Shown here: positions 19,848 to 30,200 of the stretch, in pieces
Position numbering within the stretch: position 1 is the first letter of the stretch
Layout of the letters: each line of letters opens with the position of its first letter
Assembly (NCBI RefSeq): GCF_000346485.2
Contig: NZ_KQ976354.1
Location: 558,001-622,000 of the forward strand
Reading direction: 5' to 3'
Origin: Scytonema hofmannii PCC 7110
GTDB taxonomy: Bacteria > Cyanobacteriota > Cyanobacteriia > Cyanobacteriales > Nostocaceae
Length of the DNA stretch: 64,000 nt
The notes under the pieces: generated by a model
Seen by the model: the letters and a program-made list of their open reading frames with translations, nothing else
Databases searched by the model: none
What the model was told of the DNA's origin: nothing
Program-made: the position numbers and the translations under genes

Positions 19848-22382
19848 ATGGGCAGAGAAAGTGTTGGAGACCAAGAAGCACTGCGCGAGATGCTCCACTT
19901 CTTCCTAGAGAAAATGGGAGCAACGCAGGTAGAGCTATCAGAAGGGATGGGTGTGAGCCGCCCTGTGGTGATCGATTTTCTCAATAAGGAAAAAGAACGG
20001 TTACCCGTCGATCGCGAAGGGTTGATCCAACTGTGCAAAAATCTTCGCAGTCGTAGAGCATCCAAAAGAAAATTAAAAAGAGAGTGTGAAAAAACATCAG
20101 AAAAAGAAAAAGTAGAATCAAATCCTGACGAACTGCGAAAGTTATTGGGAGACACAGGAGCTGATGAACTACTGGAGTCTGCTGGTTTTTTGCCAGAGAA
20201 AACAAAGATTATCCGAGTTAGCTCAGAGCGATTTTTTCAAGTAGCGCAAATAGCTGCATTGCTGGAGTTATTGGAATTTGAAGATTTATGCTCAACAACC
20301 CAAGAGTTTGTCGCAATTGCAAGCAACAAGGTAGCGATCGCAGGTAACAAGCTTTTTTGGAATTCTTCTGACACTCAGGAGAACGACTCCCTTGGGTATC
20401 TCATAGAGAAACTCCGAAAATCCTATCCAACTTTGGGTTTAAAACTAAGATTAGAGGTTATTGAAAAACTGGGACGAACTTGGGAAAGACTAAAAGCAGG
20501 AGGAAAAACCAACTTTTCTCGACAAGAGGCAATTGCACTTTTCCTAAGTATTACCATTAAAGAGCAAATGCTCAAATATCCAACTAATCTTCAGATCAGA
20601 GTTCAAAAATTAGAATTCAAAACTTTATCGCGAACCATTAATCGAGAAAAGGAATATAGCGATCTATACGATAAATTTGTACAAATTAGTCACCAAGCAG
20701 AGTGTGAGTTGAAGACTTCAGGTATATGCTCAACAATTCAACTAGAAGCACAATCACTCAATTCGCTCAATCCTGTGATTATGGCGATCGTCACCTGTAG
20801 CTTTAGTCATGATGGTAAATCTTATGAATTTCTGGAATGGATGTATACCTCTAGCAACACGATAGTAGAGAATGCTATTGGTGCGTGTAGCTTACACATG
20901 GGCTTAACTGAAGAAATAGCCAACGTTACCCTATCAACAAAAACCTTGGACAGCAGCATTGATTCCTTAGTTAAAACAACAGTAGTTTTGGGAAATCAGC
21001 AACAGTATCAAGGAATTTGGGTTGACCGAGACTCAATGATTACTATGCTGCAAGCAATTGTCTGTGCTGCAAAGCAATGGCTAGCAGAGCAAAGTTGGAA
21101 TGGAGAACTCAATTTAGAAATTTATGGTTCAGTATGCAAAACTCTTTCTGATTTAAGGACGAGATTAACCAATGTCAGGATGGCCTTTCAAAATTTTCAG
21201 TTCCTTGATGAAGAATGTCGCTCTGCTCAAATTAAGAGGATTGCTGATATAGCTAGAGATGAATTGAAGAAAATTCCCAAGGAGAAAATATACTTTTCAT
21301 ATCGGCTCAACTTCTATCGATGCTATTTCCTCGCAAAACGACTGGAGCTAAGGCTATCAAATTTCCAAGGCAATATCAGTAATGCAAAACTGCTTATTCA
21401 AACCATTAAAGAAGACCTTGAAGAAGATTGTTCAGTCAAGAAAAATCTAGTTCCCATTCAAGCTCTTATCCAGTCAGAAATTTATTTGTATGAACTTTCT
21501 TGCGGACACAACCCAGATTTGTTTGAATTTAGCAAGAGGAAAAAGTGGCTTGGATTAGAAGAATGGGACAATGAAATTAGAAAGGCGATTAAACCAGGCT
21601 CTTGTTACAAAGACCCTGGGTTAGATGTTTATCAAGCCTTATCAGAAATTTATGGAAATGCTGCGCGAATACAGTTATATCTTGCTAATGATAAAAATTC
21701 TCTTGAAGAAGCCGCAGTACATTTTCTCAGAGCAGCTCATTATGCATCACGCATCGGTTTAACACAACGAATGGCTAGATGGCTGGCTTTAGCGGGGCGA
21801 GTTTGGGTTAGACTCGGAGATGGTAATTTGTCAAGACAAGCATTAAGTTTTGCTGAAAAATTTGCTAAGGCTGATTTAACAACCGGTCACAGCCCTAATT
21901 TTTGCCAAGCAGTGCTTTCAGAAATTTCTTTGTTGAATGGAGAATATTTGCTCTTAATTCAAGATGAACCTATTCAAGCATTAGAGAGTTTTTTAAAAGC
22001 ACTTAAGGGGTCTGTGTACCTGGGCTTGAACCGTCGAATTTGTGATGCACTTTTCAATATAGCAAGGTGCTCGAAGAAGCTCGGCAACTTTAGTATTAAA
22101 GAGGGACTTGGCAGAGTTTTTCAGGAAGGGTTAACTGAATCTAGCAAAAGCAAACTCAATCAAATGAGTAACCACACATCCGAGAAAGTTCTAGATTTGC
22201 TTTATAGTCTGTGGAGTGGAGAAGAGAATCCTACCTGGTTCCAAGTGCGGGGTGAGTTTTCTAAACTAGCTGCTCAGACTTGGCAAGGATGGCATGATGA
22301 TACATCTAAACCAGGAATGACGACAAAACACCCCATCGCCGAGCAAATAGAAAGTGAATCTTGGTTGTGTCAGATTAATTAG
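19848..22382 (+). CDS. Large HTH regulator with TPR-like C-terminus
   Basis: An 844-residue protein. Residues 14-65 form an XRE-type helix-turn-helix (QVELSEGMGVSRPVVIDFLN), followed by a basic linker (SRRASKRKLKRE). The middle is helical and unrecognised. The region from about 620 to 760 consists of helix-turn-helix pairs rich in Ala/Leu that look like tetratricopeptide repeats (VYQALSEIYGNAARIQLYL, AAVHFLRAAHYASRIGL). It has no membrane segment or nucleotide-binding motif. Its place just before the CHAT/kinase cluster on the same strand, with a dyad upstream, suggests that it senses a ligand or protein and controls the island. That is inference. Confidence 0.8.
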   Translation: MGRESVGDQEALREMLHFFLEKMGATQVELSEGMGVSRPVVIDFLNKEKERLPVDREGLIQLCKNLRSRRASKRKLKRECEKTSEKEKVESNPDELRKLLGDTGADELLESAGFLPEKTKIIRVSSERFFQVAQIAALLELLEFEDLCSTTQEFVAIASNKVAIAGNKLFWNSSDTQENDSLGYLIEKLRKSYPTLGLKLRLEVIEKLGRTWERLKAGGKTNFSRQEAIALFLSITIKEQMLKYPTNLQIRVQKLEFKTLSRTINREKEYSDLYDKFVQISHQAECELKTSGICSTIQLEAQSLNSLNPVIMAIVTCSFSHDGKSYEFLEWMYTSSNTIVENAIGACSLHMGLTEEIANVTLSTKTLDSSIDSLVKTTVVLGNQQQYQGIWVDRDSMITMLQAIVCAAKQWLAEQSWNGELNLEIYGSVCKTLSDLRTRLTNVRMAFQNFQFLDEECRSAQIKRIADIARDELKKIPKEKIYFSYRLNFYRCYFLAKRLELRLSNFQGNISNAKLLIQTIKEDLEEDCSVKKNLVPIQALIQSEIYLYELSCGHNPDLFEFSKRKKWLGLEEWDNEIRKAIKPGSCYKDPGLDVYQALSEIYGNAARIQLYLANDKNSLEEAAVHFLRAAHYASRIGLTQRMARWLALAGRVWVRLGDGNLSRQALSFAEKFAKADLTTGHSPNFCQAVLSEISLLNGEYLLLIQDEPIQALESFLKALKGSVYLGLNRRICDALFNIARCSKKLGNFSIKEGLGRVFQEGLTESSKSKLNQMSNHTSEKVLDLLYSLWSGEENPTWFQVRGEFSKLAAQTWQGWHDDTSKPGMTTKHPIAEQIESESWLCQIN

Positions 22383-22384
22383 GG

Positions 22385-22417
22385 ATTGGGCATTGGGCAT
22401 TGGGCATTGGGGATTAG
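22385..22417. repeat. Heptameric repeat (attgggc)
   Basis: Three to four copies of attgggc directly follow the stop of the HTH regulator gene. Confidence 0.85.
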
Positions 22418-22599
22418 AAATGAGTTAGTAGCAGTTCTTCCTTGTCTTCCTTGTCTCCAGTCCTCAGCCCCTTTAAGACTTACCAAATTGTCTCAATATC
22501 TGCTGCTTGAATTTTTGTATCGCATACTACCAACGGTAAAGTCAGCAGCTAGAACCGGATTTATGGCAATCATTAGAAACAGCATCCAAGTTTCCAGAA

Positions 22600-22908
22600 A
22601 TGCCAGACTTGCGTTGGCGCTCGCTGCTTAACGTAGTCGATGAACTTTTGGCGGAGCAAACACCAACTGAAACAGAACTGGCTGAAGAGATTATAAATTT
22701 GGCACATGAGGAAAAAGTAGAGGAGTGGATAGAAGCGATCGCTCAACACTTAAAGCAGCTTAAAGGTCAAAGTATTCGCCTGCTCGATTTGCAAAAAGCA
22801 TTAAAAATGCCTTTGATAGAAGTCTGGTTGGAATTATTATTAGGAGGATATACCTTAGAGCAACGTAGAGAATTTTATAAAACACAAGACGTATGGATTA
22901 CATTCTGA
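22600..22908 (+). CDS. Small acidic protein, possibly N-terminally truncated
   Basis: A 102-residue helical protein (MPDLRWRSLLNVVDELLAE...), no family recognised. The same frame is open for about 20 codons upstream of the ATG at 22600 and reads like protein (QQLEPDLWQSLETASKFPE) but has no start codon after the stop at 22537. The gene may therefore be a truncated or frameshifted remnant of a longer protein. Codon composition matches its neighbours. It lies between the regulator and the vMAP/kinase gene. Confidence 0.5.
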   Translation: MPDLRWRSLLNVVDELLAEQTPTETELAEEIINLAHEEKVEEWIEAIAQHLKQLKGQSIRLLDLQKALKMPLIEVWLELLLGGYTLEQRREFYKTQDVWITF

Positions 22909-22923
22909 GAAATGATTTATAAA

Positions 22924-22953
22924 GTAGGTTGGGTTGAGGAACGAAACCCAACA
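22924..22953. repeat. Dispersed repeat, single arm copy
   Basis: gtaggttgggttgaggaac... followed by gaaacccaaca. The same sequence forms both arms of the inverted repeat at 62245-62315, so it is a dispersed element. Confidence 0.7.
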
Positions 22954-23039
22954 TTTAACCGAATTATTGGGTGTCTATAATATTTTAGTTAAACCTCAAT
23001 GAAAGTATAATTAATTTAAATTTTAAGAATGCTTTGTAG

Positions 23040-26000
23040 ATGAATGCGGAAGAAGCCTTAGAGTTTGTAGACAACTTAGTCTTTAATGGCACTGGCGAAC
23101 ACTTAGATAAAACTCAAAAGATACTCTTGTGCCAATTTTGGGAAGATAATGACAGAACTTATCAAGAGATCGGCGATCGCCTTCAATATACAGAAGACCA
23201 TCTTAAATCAGTTGGTGTTAAACTGTGGCAACTATTATCAGAATTACTAGGGAAAAAAGTTTCAAAAGTCAATTTTCAAGCTGTAGTACAGCATTCCTCA
23301 GAATATATAGGCAAGTTAATCAGAGAACGTTATCGAATTATCAAATTCTTAGGTAGCCAAGATGAGGATAATATTTTTGCGTTATCCATCCCAGAATTTG
23401 AGGAAATGATAAACTTATTTTTGATTAAAGATGAAGGTTTACCAGGTGAACCTCTCTGCATGATGAAGCAATTTTCATATAAGAATCTACCCAGTTTACA
23501 GGATAGACATAGAGCGATTTTGGATGAAGCAAGATTACAATTTGAGAATCAAGTTTTGATTTTGGGTGAAATAGGTACGAATCACCTCAGTATTCCACGA
23601 CTTTTGGATTATTTTGCAGACCAAGAATATTTTTATTTAATACAGCAGTATATTCAAGGTAACACATTAGAACAAGAATTACAAAAATTTGGTTTATTTA
23701 GTGAAGCTAAAATTATAAATTTTCTTCAAGAGTTTCTACCTACTTTGCAATACTGTCATAGCAAACAGGTAATTCACAGAAATATTAGTCCTACTCAAAT
23801 AGTTCGTCAGACATCAAACAGTAAGATATGTTTAATAGATTTTGGAATAGCAGTATCAGTTAACTCAAATCGCTCATCATTGACTATTGGAAACCCTAAT
23901 TTTGGAGCACCAGAACAACTGTCAGGGAATCCAGTTTATGCTAGTGATATTTATGCTCTTGGAAAAACTTGTGTTTATTTGCTAACTGGTAAAGTACCAT
24001 CTCATTTAGAGACTAATGAAGCTTCCGTAGATAGAATACTATGGCGAAATGAAGTAAAGATTAGTAATGAATTTGCTGAAATTTTGCCAAAAATGCTGGC
24101 TGTTAACGTTCGAGAACGCTATCAATCTACCAGTGAGGTGTTGTCAGCAATTCAACAATTGGCTAATTTGTTCCAAACCATCAATTCATTTTCTGAGAAT
24201 GAATCTAGAACTGTAGCATATAGTTTATTACAAAATGTATCCTCAAAGTCGTTGCTAATTGGTGGAGATTTAAAGGTTTCTATTTCTCTCAACTCACTAG
24301 ATAATAACAATACAACCTATATTTTAGAACTTTCCAACAACGAAGCCACTGGAAACGAAATCAACATATTCCTTACCGCCCCTGGCTTTCAATTCAACAG
24401 CGACAATACTACCAGCCTACCTTTAGACCCCGACACTGCCAACATAACCCAAACAGCAATCTTCAATCTCACCGCACTACGCCCAGGTACAACTCAGATA
24501 AAAGCAGAACTTTACTGTGGCGACAGCTATAAAACAACCTTGGAAACCGAAGTAGAAATTACCGCATTTGAAGAAATAGAACTACGCCCACTTATTGCAG
24601 CGCGATCGCGTCCCGTTCCCCAACCAGATATAATCTTCCAAATACTGACTACTTGGAACGAAAGTCCCTCTACCTGTACCTTCAATTATCATATCGATAC
24701 TTTTCAACGGCGACTGCTATTTACTGACGATGTTGACCACAACTCACAGTCCAAGTCAGCTGCTTGGGTCGAAACAACGCAACAATTATTGAAAATCACT
24801 CTCGAAGAAGCTGCCAATAGCATATCCGAAGATTTCCGCGCTCGTCTGACTTCTCTTGGTCAGTACCTGTTTAAATCTTTACTTCCAGAGGAGTTGCAAA
24901 ATACTTTCCGCACTATAGCAAGTTTCAACCGCCCTTTCAGCTTACTCATTTTAGCTGACCGGGATGCTTGGTTTCCTTGGGAACTCTTGCATGATGGGCA
25001 AAAGTTTTTTGGGGAATACTTTATTATTGGACGGTGGCTGTGGGAGTTAGAAAAAACACGACCTTACGAATTTCCTGTAGGTGCGGTAAATGTTGCTCAT
25101 TATGCCAATGTGGAACAGCCAGAAATTTGGACAGAGCTTTTGGAAGCACCAGGCGCACCTCCACCTATTCCTTTACAAGGTGGTGTACTTGCAGACCTGA
25201 ATTTCACCGAATCATTGCGAGGTTTGCACTTAGTTCGTTTTGGTCAATCATTGGATGCAACCAACCGACAGAATGCCCCCGTGTTGATTGATAATAGTAT
25301 TACCTACGATATTGAGAGTGAGGTGCAACCCGCTAAATTAAGTTTACGTCGCAATCGTCCCCTTGTTACTTTGGGTTATATAAGTGCGGATCAACCAGAA
25401 TTAACTGTGTTAGAACAAACCTGGGCATCTACATTTATACGGGCTGGTTGCAGCGTCTTTGTTGCTCCTCTGTGGGCGGTGCAACCAAATGTAGAAGCAG
25501 CATTTGTCAGCGCTTTTTATAATAGCATCTGGGCTGGTCAAACTCTAGGTGTAGCGTTCCAGATGGCTTGCAGATTGGCTAAGACAGTTGTACCCAACTC
25601 CTTAGACTGGCTGGCTTATGTGCTTTTTGGCGATCCAATGGCGCGTCCTTATAAACCAGTACAGGGACAAGGCTATGCTGTAGTTGAACCTATTGGTCAA
25701 GAAATTGATGACCCCGTACTCCCAGGAAGCACAGTACGTTTTCGCGTTAGCCTGCGCCGCACACCTCCTGTATGGTACGAAAATCGGTTGATGGAGGTAG
25801 CGCAAGATTTAGTTTTTGACGATTTACGTGTTTTTATCGTCACGTCCGGATTGCGGGTAACTCCTGATGATTCCATAGTTATGAGTCGCACACCAATTGG
25901 AGATTATCTGGGTTGGTTTACGCTAACTGTCCCTAATGAGGTGGATACTCGGTCAGTCTTAGTTCAGGTTTACTTTGAGGACGGGATGGAACCCGTTCAC

Positions 26001-26051
26001 AATTTGCGGTTTTCACTGAAGGTTGTTAATCGGGACGGAGAGGGAGAATGA
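23040..26051 (+). CDS. vMAP-type HTH / pseudokinase / degenerate CHAT-like protein
   Basis: A 1003-residue multidomain protein. Residues 1-80 resemble the winged-HTH domain at the start of vWA-MoxR-associated proteins (TYQEIGDRLQYTEDHLKSVGVKLWQLLS). A serine/threonine kinase fold follows (about 98-380). Its beta3 Lys is in MMKQF, but the catalytic loop reads HRNISPTQI instead of HRDxKxxN, so Asp and Lys are lost although IDFG is kept. This is probably a pseudokinase. A beta-rich module (about 400-510) precedes a CHAT-like domain (about 635-870, PWELLHDGQKFFGEY to FGDPMARPY). Its expected Cys position reads TLGYISAD, so peptidase activity is unlikely. A C-terminal beta domain ends the protein. 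The stop overlaps the next gene as ATGA. Confidence 0.85.
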   Translation: MNAEEALEFVDNLVFNGTGEHLDKTQKILLCQFWEDNDRTYQEIGDRLQYTEDHLKSVGVKLWQLLSELLGKKVSKVNFQAVVQHSSEYIGKLIRERYRIIKFLGSQDEDNIFALSIPEFEEMINLFLIKDEGLPGEPLCMMKQFSYKNLPSLQDRHRAILDEARLQFENQVLILGEIGTNHLSIPRLLDYFADQEYFYLIQQYIQGNTLEQELQKFGLFSEAKIINFLQEFLPTLQYCHSKQVIHRNISPTQIVRQTSNSKICLIDFGIAVSVNSNRSSLTIGNPNFGAPEQLSGNPVYASDIYALGKTCVYLLTGKVPSHLETNEASVDRILWRNEVKISNEFAEILPKMLAVNVRERYQSTSEVLSAIQQLANLFQTINSFSENESRTVAYSLLQNVSSKSLLIGGDLKVSISLNSLDNNNTTYILELSNNEATGNEINIFLTAPGFQFNSDNTTSLPLDPDTANITQTAIFNLTALRPGTTQIKAELYCGDSYKTTLETEVEITAFEEIELRPLIAARSRPVPQPDIIFQILTTWNESPSTCTFNYHIDTFQRRLLFTDDVDHNSQSKSAAWVETTQQLLKITLEEAANSISEDFRARLTSLGQYLFKSLLPEELQNTFRTIASFNRPFSLLILADRDAWFPWELLHDGQKFFGEYFIIGRWLWELEKTRPYEFPVGAVNVAHYANVEQPEIWTELLEAPGAPPPIPLQGGVLADLNFTESLRGLHLVRFGQSLDATNRQNAPVLIDNSITYDIESEVQPAKLSLRRNRPLVTLGYISADQPELTVLEQTWASTFIRAGCSVFVAPLWAVQPNVEAAFVSAFYNSIWAGQTLGVAFQMACRLAKTVVPNSLDWLAYVLFGDPMARPYKPVQGQGYAVVEPIGQEIDDPVLPGSTVRFRVSLRRTPPVWYENRLMEVAQDLVFDDLRVFIVTSGLRVTPDDSIVMSRTPIGDYLGWFTLTVPNEVDTRSVLVQVYFEDGMEPVHNLRFSLKVVNRDGEGE

Positions 26052-27244
26052 GGGGAGTTGGCAGTCCAGTTGGTGTAAAGTCGGCGAGTTCTTGCTTGGA
26101 AATCTTAATTGATAAAGATGACTACTCAATTGGGCGGTGGAGCTTTCCCAAACCGGATAATAAAGTTTTGGAAGTGCTGACAGAAGAAATTTTAGAATGC
26201 TTTGATGCTTTAAGAATAACTGTCAACAAAGAAAAAAGCCTCAAGCTAGACGCTCCTTTGTGCCATCAGTATTTGGTAAGGTTAGCTGAATGGGGACGGA
26301 CGGCTTACCAAGCATTTTTTGGAGAAGACAGACCAAACAAAATCCTTACGAGTCGCTTGGATGAAAATGTAGCTCCCACTTTTGTTTCTGAAGTTATGCC
26401 TTTTCCTTGGGAAGTTTTGTTTGAGGGGAGTGAGGAGGACTACGAACAAGGAAATCCATATATGTTTTGGGGACTGCGCTACACCCCGGCTCGGATTCTC
26501 AACCCAGAAAAAGATATCGCAGACTATGTTTTAGAGCAAGCTCAACCTTCAGATATGCTGTTTTGTTTGCATCACAGGTTGCTTCACGCTCATAGGAAGG
26601 AAAGACCGGAAATTGAAAGGTTGGTTAGAATGACATCACGCGATCGCTTCACCCTCTTGGGAACAGCTTGCAACTTGACCAATGGTAAATGCAGCGACCC
26701 CTTGGGCGACGATCTGCTCAAATATCTTTACAAAGCCAGTCACAATATGTTGCATTTTGCTTGCCATTGTAAGGAAAGTAAGCTGGGGGATAAACTGCTG
26801 ATTTCTTTTATTAAAGATGAGGAGATTGCAGAAAATGCTTTAGTCTTAGAGTTGGAAACTTATAAATTTTTATTGCGACAGGGTAAATTTCTCTGTCAAC
26901 CTTTGGTGTTTCTTAATGCTTGTCAGTCAGCTGGAGGTGCGGATGAGTTACGGAGGACATTCAATTTACCCAAAGTGTTTATTCAGCATAGTGCAGCGGC
27001 GGTGATTGCTACTGCTTGTCCTGTACCGGATATGTTTGCGGCGGCTTTTGCAAAGGTTTTTTATGAGTTTTTTCTGCGAGGACAGGTGGTAGAGGATGAA
27101 ACAACTGGGGAGAAAGTTGTTAGAATTATGACAATTGGGGAAGCACTACGGGCGACAAGGTGGTATTTTTTGAAGGAGTTTAATAATCCGTTGGGATTGG
27201 CTTATGGGGTTTATAGTCCGGCGGGTTATCGGGTGGAACAGTAA
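26048..27244 (+). CDS. CHAT-domain cysteine protease (intact His/Cys dyad)
   Basis: A 398-residue CHAT (caspase HetF associated with TPRs) protein. The catalytic His sits in LHFACHC near residue 235 and the Cys in FLNACQSAGG near 290, followed by AVIATACPVPD, which completes the fold. An N-terminal part contains FPWEVLFEG and MFWGLRYTPARIL, which the paralogue at 30950 shares. CHAT peptidases are caspase-like and are often activated by a partner. Translation is coupled to the upstream pseudokinase/CHAT-like gene through a 4-bp overlap, which suggests a stoichiometric complex of inactive sensor and active protease (inference). Confidence 0.9.
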   Translation: MRGVGSPVGVKSASSCLEILIDKDDYSIGRWSFPKPDNKVLEVLTEEILECFDALRITVNKEKSLKLDAPLCHQYLVRLAEWGRTAYQAFFGEDRPNKILTSRLDENVAPTFVSEVMPFPWEVLFEGSEEDYEQGNPYMFWGLRYTPARILNPEKDIADYVLEQAQPSDMLFCLHHRLLHAHRKERPEIERLVRMTSRDRFTLLGTACNLTNGKCSDPLGDDLLKYLYKASHNMLHFACHCKESKLGDKLLISFIKDEEIAENALVLELETYKFLLRQGKFLCQPLVFLNACQSAGGADELRRTFNLPKVFIQHSAAAVIATACPVPDMFAAAFAKVFYEFFLRGQVVEDETTGEKVVRIMTIGEALRATRWYFLKEFNNPLGLAYGVYSPAGYRVEQ

Positions 27245-27296
27245 CCTATTTTGGTAAGATTAATAAATCGGTAGACGGGAATTTATACACTATTAG

Positions 27297-30200
27297 ATGG
27301 ATGTAATGTTGGGAAGAATAGTGGGAAGACGTTATCGAATTAAACAACATCTCAGTCAAAGTGGGTTCGATCAAACTTACCTTGCTGAAGATAGCGATCT
27401 TCCAGGTAATCCTATATGCGTCGTCAAACAATTCATGCCATTATTTAGTGACGCCAACACGTTACAAGAGGCCAGACGTTTGTTTTTCTCTGAAGCGAGA
27501 TTGTTATTACAGCTAGGCAACCATGACCAAATTCCTAGATTCTTAGCTTATTTTGAAGAAAATCAAGAATTATTTTTAGTTCAAAAATTTATTCATGGGC
27601 ATGACTTAAGCAAGGAAATTATTTCAGGTAAGCAATTAAGCGAAACTTATGTCATAACTTTATTGCAAGATATATTGCAGGTACTAAAATTTGTTCATGA
27701 GAATAATATAATACATCGTGATATAAAACCTTCCAATCTAGTCAGACGTGCATCAGACGAAAAAATAATCATAATCGACTTTCTGGCAAGTAAAGAATTA
27801 ATTTTTCTCACTAAAAGAAATGAATTTCAAAAACAGGAAGAAGACTCAGCATCAACGATTGCAATTGGTACTCCAGGCTATATGCCTCCAGAACAAGCTA
27901 ATGGTCGCCCTCGATTCTGCAGTGATATATATGCTGTAGGTATAATTGGAATTCAGGCACTAACAGGAATACAACCGCGAGAATTTCAAGAAGATACTAA
28001 TACAGGTGAAATTGTTTGGGGCAATCAAGCTCAAGTTAGCAAAAAGTTAGCAAACATCTTAGATAAGATGGTACAACGTGATTATAAAGAACGCTACCAG
28101 TCTGTAGATGAAGTATTGAAAGCTCTCCGCAGTTTGGGGACTCCTACAACTTACATTTCCAAAGAAGACAATCTTTCTGAAAACCCTGTTCAATTGAATG
28201 GGCGATGGGTACAGAGATTTTTTGGACAGAAGCAGGAAAACCTAGATGAAGCAGAAGAAATAGCAGAAACAGCAACATTACAGCTCATAAGACAGCCAAC
28301 ACTATCACCTAAAACTATTATACAAACACCAGAGAAAATATGTGAAATCGTTCAGAATTATATTCAGGAAGAACACTTTGACCGAGCGTTAGCAACAGCG
28401 CAGCAAATTTCAGATGAACAAAAGCATTTAGAAGCATTGACAAAAGTTGTCCAAGCAGTAAGCAAATTGGAAAGTAATCGTGTTCTTGAATTACTAGCGC
28501 CACTTCAAAATGACCCTAATGAAAGAGTACGTCAATTAGTAAGAGAACTCCATCTCATCAGTTCTCCTCAACCCCAATCTATCTCCAGCGAGCAGGTGCT
28601 TGCACGTATTGAATTTGTTCAAGGGGATCTACTGGATCTGGATGTGGATGCTCTGGTAAACCCCACAGGCTTAGACGTAAGTTATGGCGGTGCTATTAGT
28701 TCGGAACTTTTTCAAAGATTAGGCTTTGAGCTTTATGAGACATTGCTGAAGCAACCGCCTCTTAAATCTGGTGAAGTGTTTGTTACTGATGCTGGCTCTC
28801 TACCATCTCGCTACCTAATACATACACCCACAAAAGAGAACGAAGGTCGGCATACAACTACAAGTATAGTACGGGGAGTTGCTGCCGCTTTAGTCAAGGC
28901 AGATAGCCTGAACGATGTTCGGACAATAGCTTTTCCCTCAGTGGGAACTGGAGGGGCGGGATTTCGTCCAGTCGATTTAGCTCCAAAGGTTTTGAGAGCC
29001 GTTATAAATCACTTAAAACAAGGCAGTCAGCTAGAGAAAGTTATTTTTGCATTTATAGACGAAGCTGCATATCAGGTTTATGTTAGCGTTTACCAAACAT
29101 TACTTCGGGAAACGAGTTTAGCTTATGGTATCTCATTGATTATATCGCCAGAAGCAACTGGAGTTGGTGGAGACATAAAAGCTTCAATCTATTTAAAGCA
29201 AATTGGAGCGGATAACCAGAATGATTATTTGCTTCAAGTTGCACAAACTCAAGCTGTTGGAAGTGAACTGAATATAATTTTAACTGCCCCCGGTTTTCAG
29301 TTCGACAGCGATCGCACTACAAGTTTACCCCTTGACCCCGATACTGCTCAAGTCACACAGACTGCTCATTTTCGCCTAACTGCACTTCGACAAGGTACAG
29401 CCACAATTACCGCCGAACTTTACTGTGGAGATATCTTTGAGACAAACCTGGAAACTACATTGCAAGTTGCAGGATTTGACGAAGAAAGTTTTCTGCAAAC
29501 AAGCCTCACAACTCAACCCCGTCCTGTCCCTCAACCTGATTTTATGCTCCGGGTACAATCAGTATGGAATGAAACTAATTCTGACTGTATATTCAATTAT
29601 CAACTTAGAAGCTTCCGTTTTCCTACGGTATTTTCCGGAGAAACCAATTATCAAACGGTATCATTTTCCAGTAGTTGGCTTAAGCAGATGCAGAGTATGT
29701 TAGCAAATACGCTGGAAAATATATCTGGGGCTAACCCTGAAGACGGTAAATTATCTTTGGTGTCTCTCGGTCACTACCTATTTCAGCACCTCTTTCCCAC
29801 AGAACTAAAAAGCGACTACCGCACTTTAATACCCCAAAATCTCACTTTTACTTTACTAATTATCGCAGACCAAGAAACCTGGATACCTTGGGAACTATTG
29901 CATGATGGGCAAAAGTTTCTGGGCGATCGCTTCATCATTGGTCACTGGTTACAGGAATTAAACGACACCCGACCCTATGAGTTTCCCGTGGGTGCGGTTA
30001 ATGTCGCCCACTACGCCAATATCGAACACCCGCAACTCTGGGCTACCCTCCTCGAAGCCCCAGGTGCGCCTCCACCTCAGCTTTTACCGGAAGGCATCTT
30101 GCACGATTCCACCGAAGCCATACGAGGTATGCATTTAATTCGCTACAGCCAACCATCAGATGCAGTTAACCGCCGTAACGCTCCTATACCTATAGATAGC

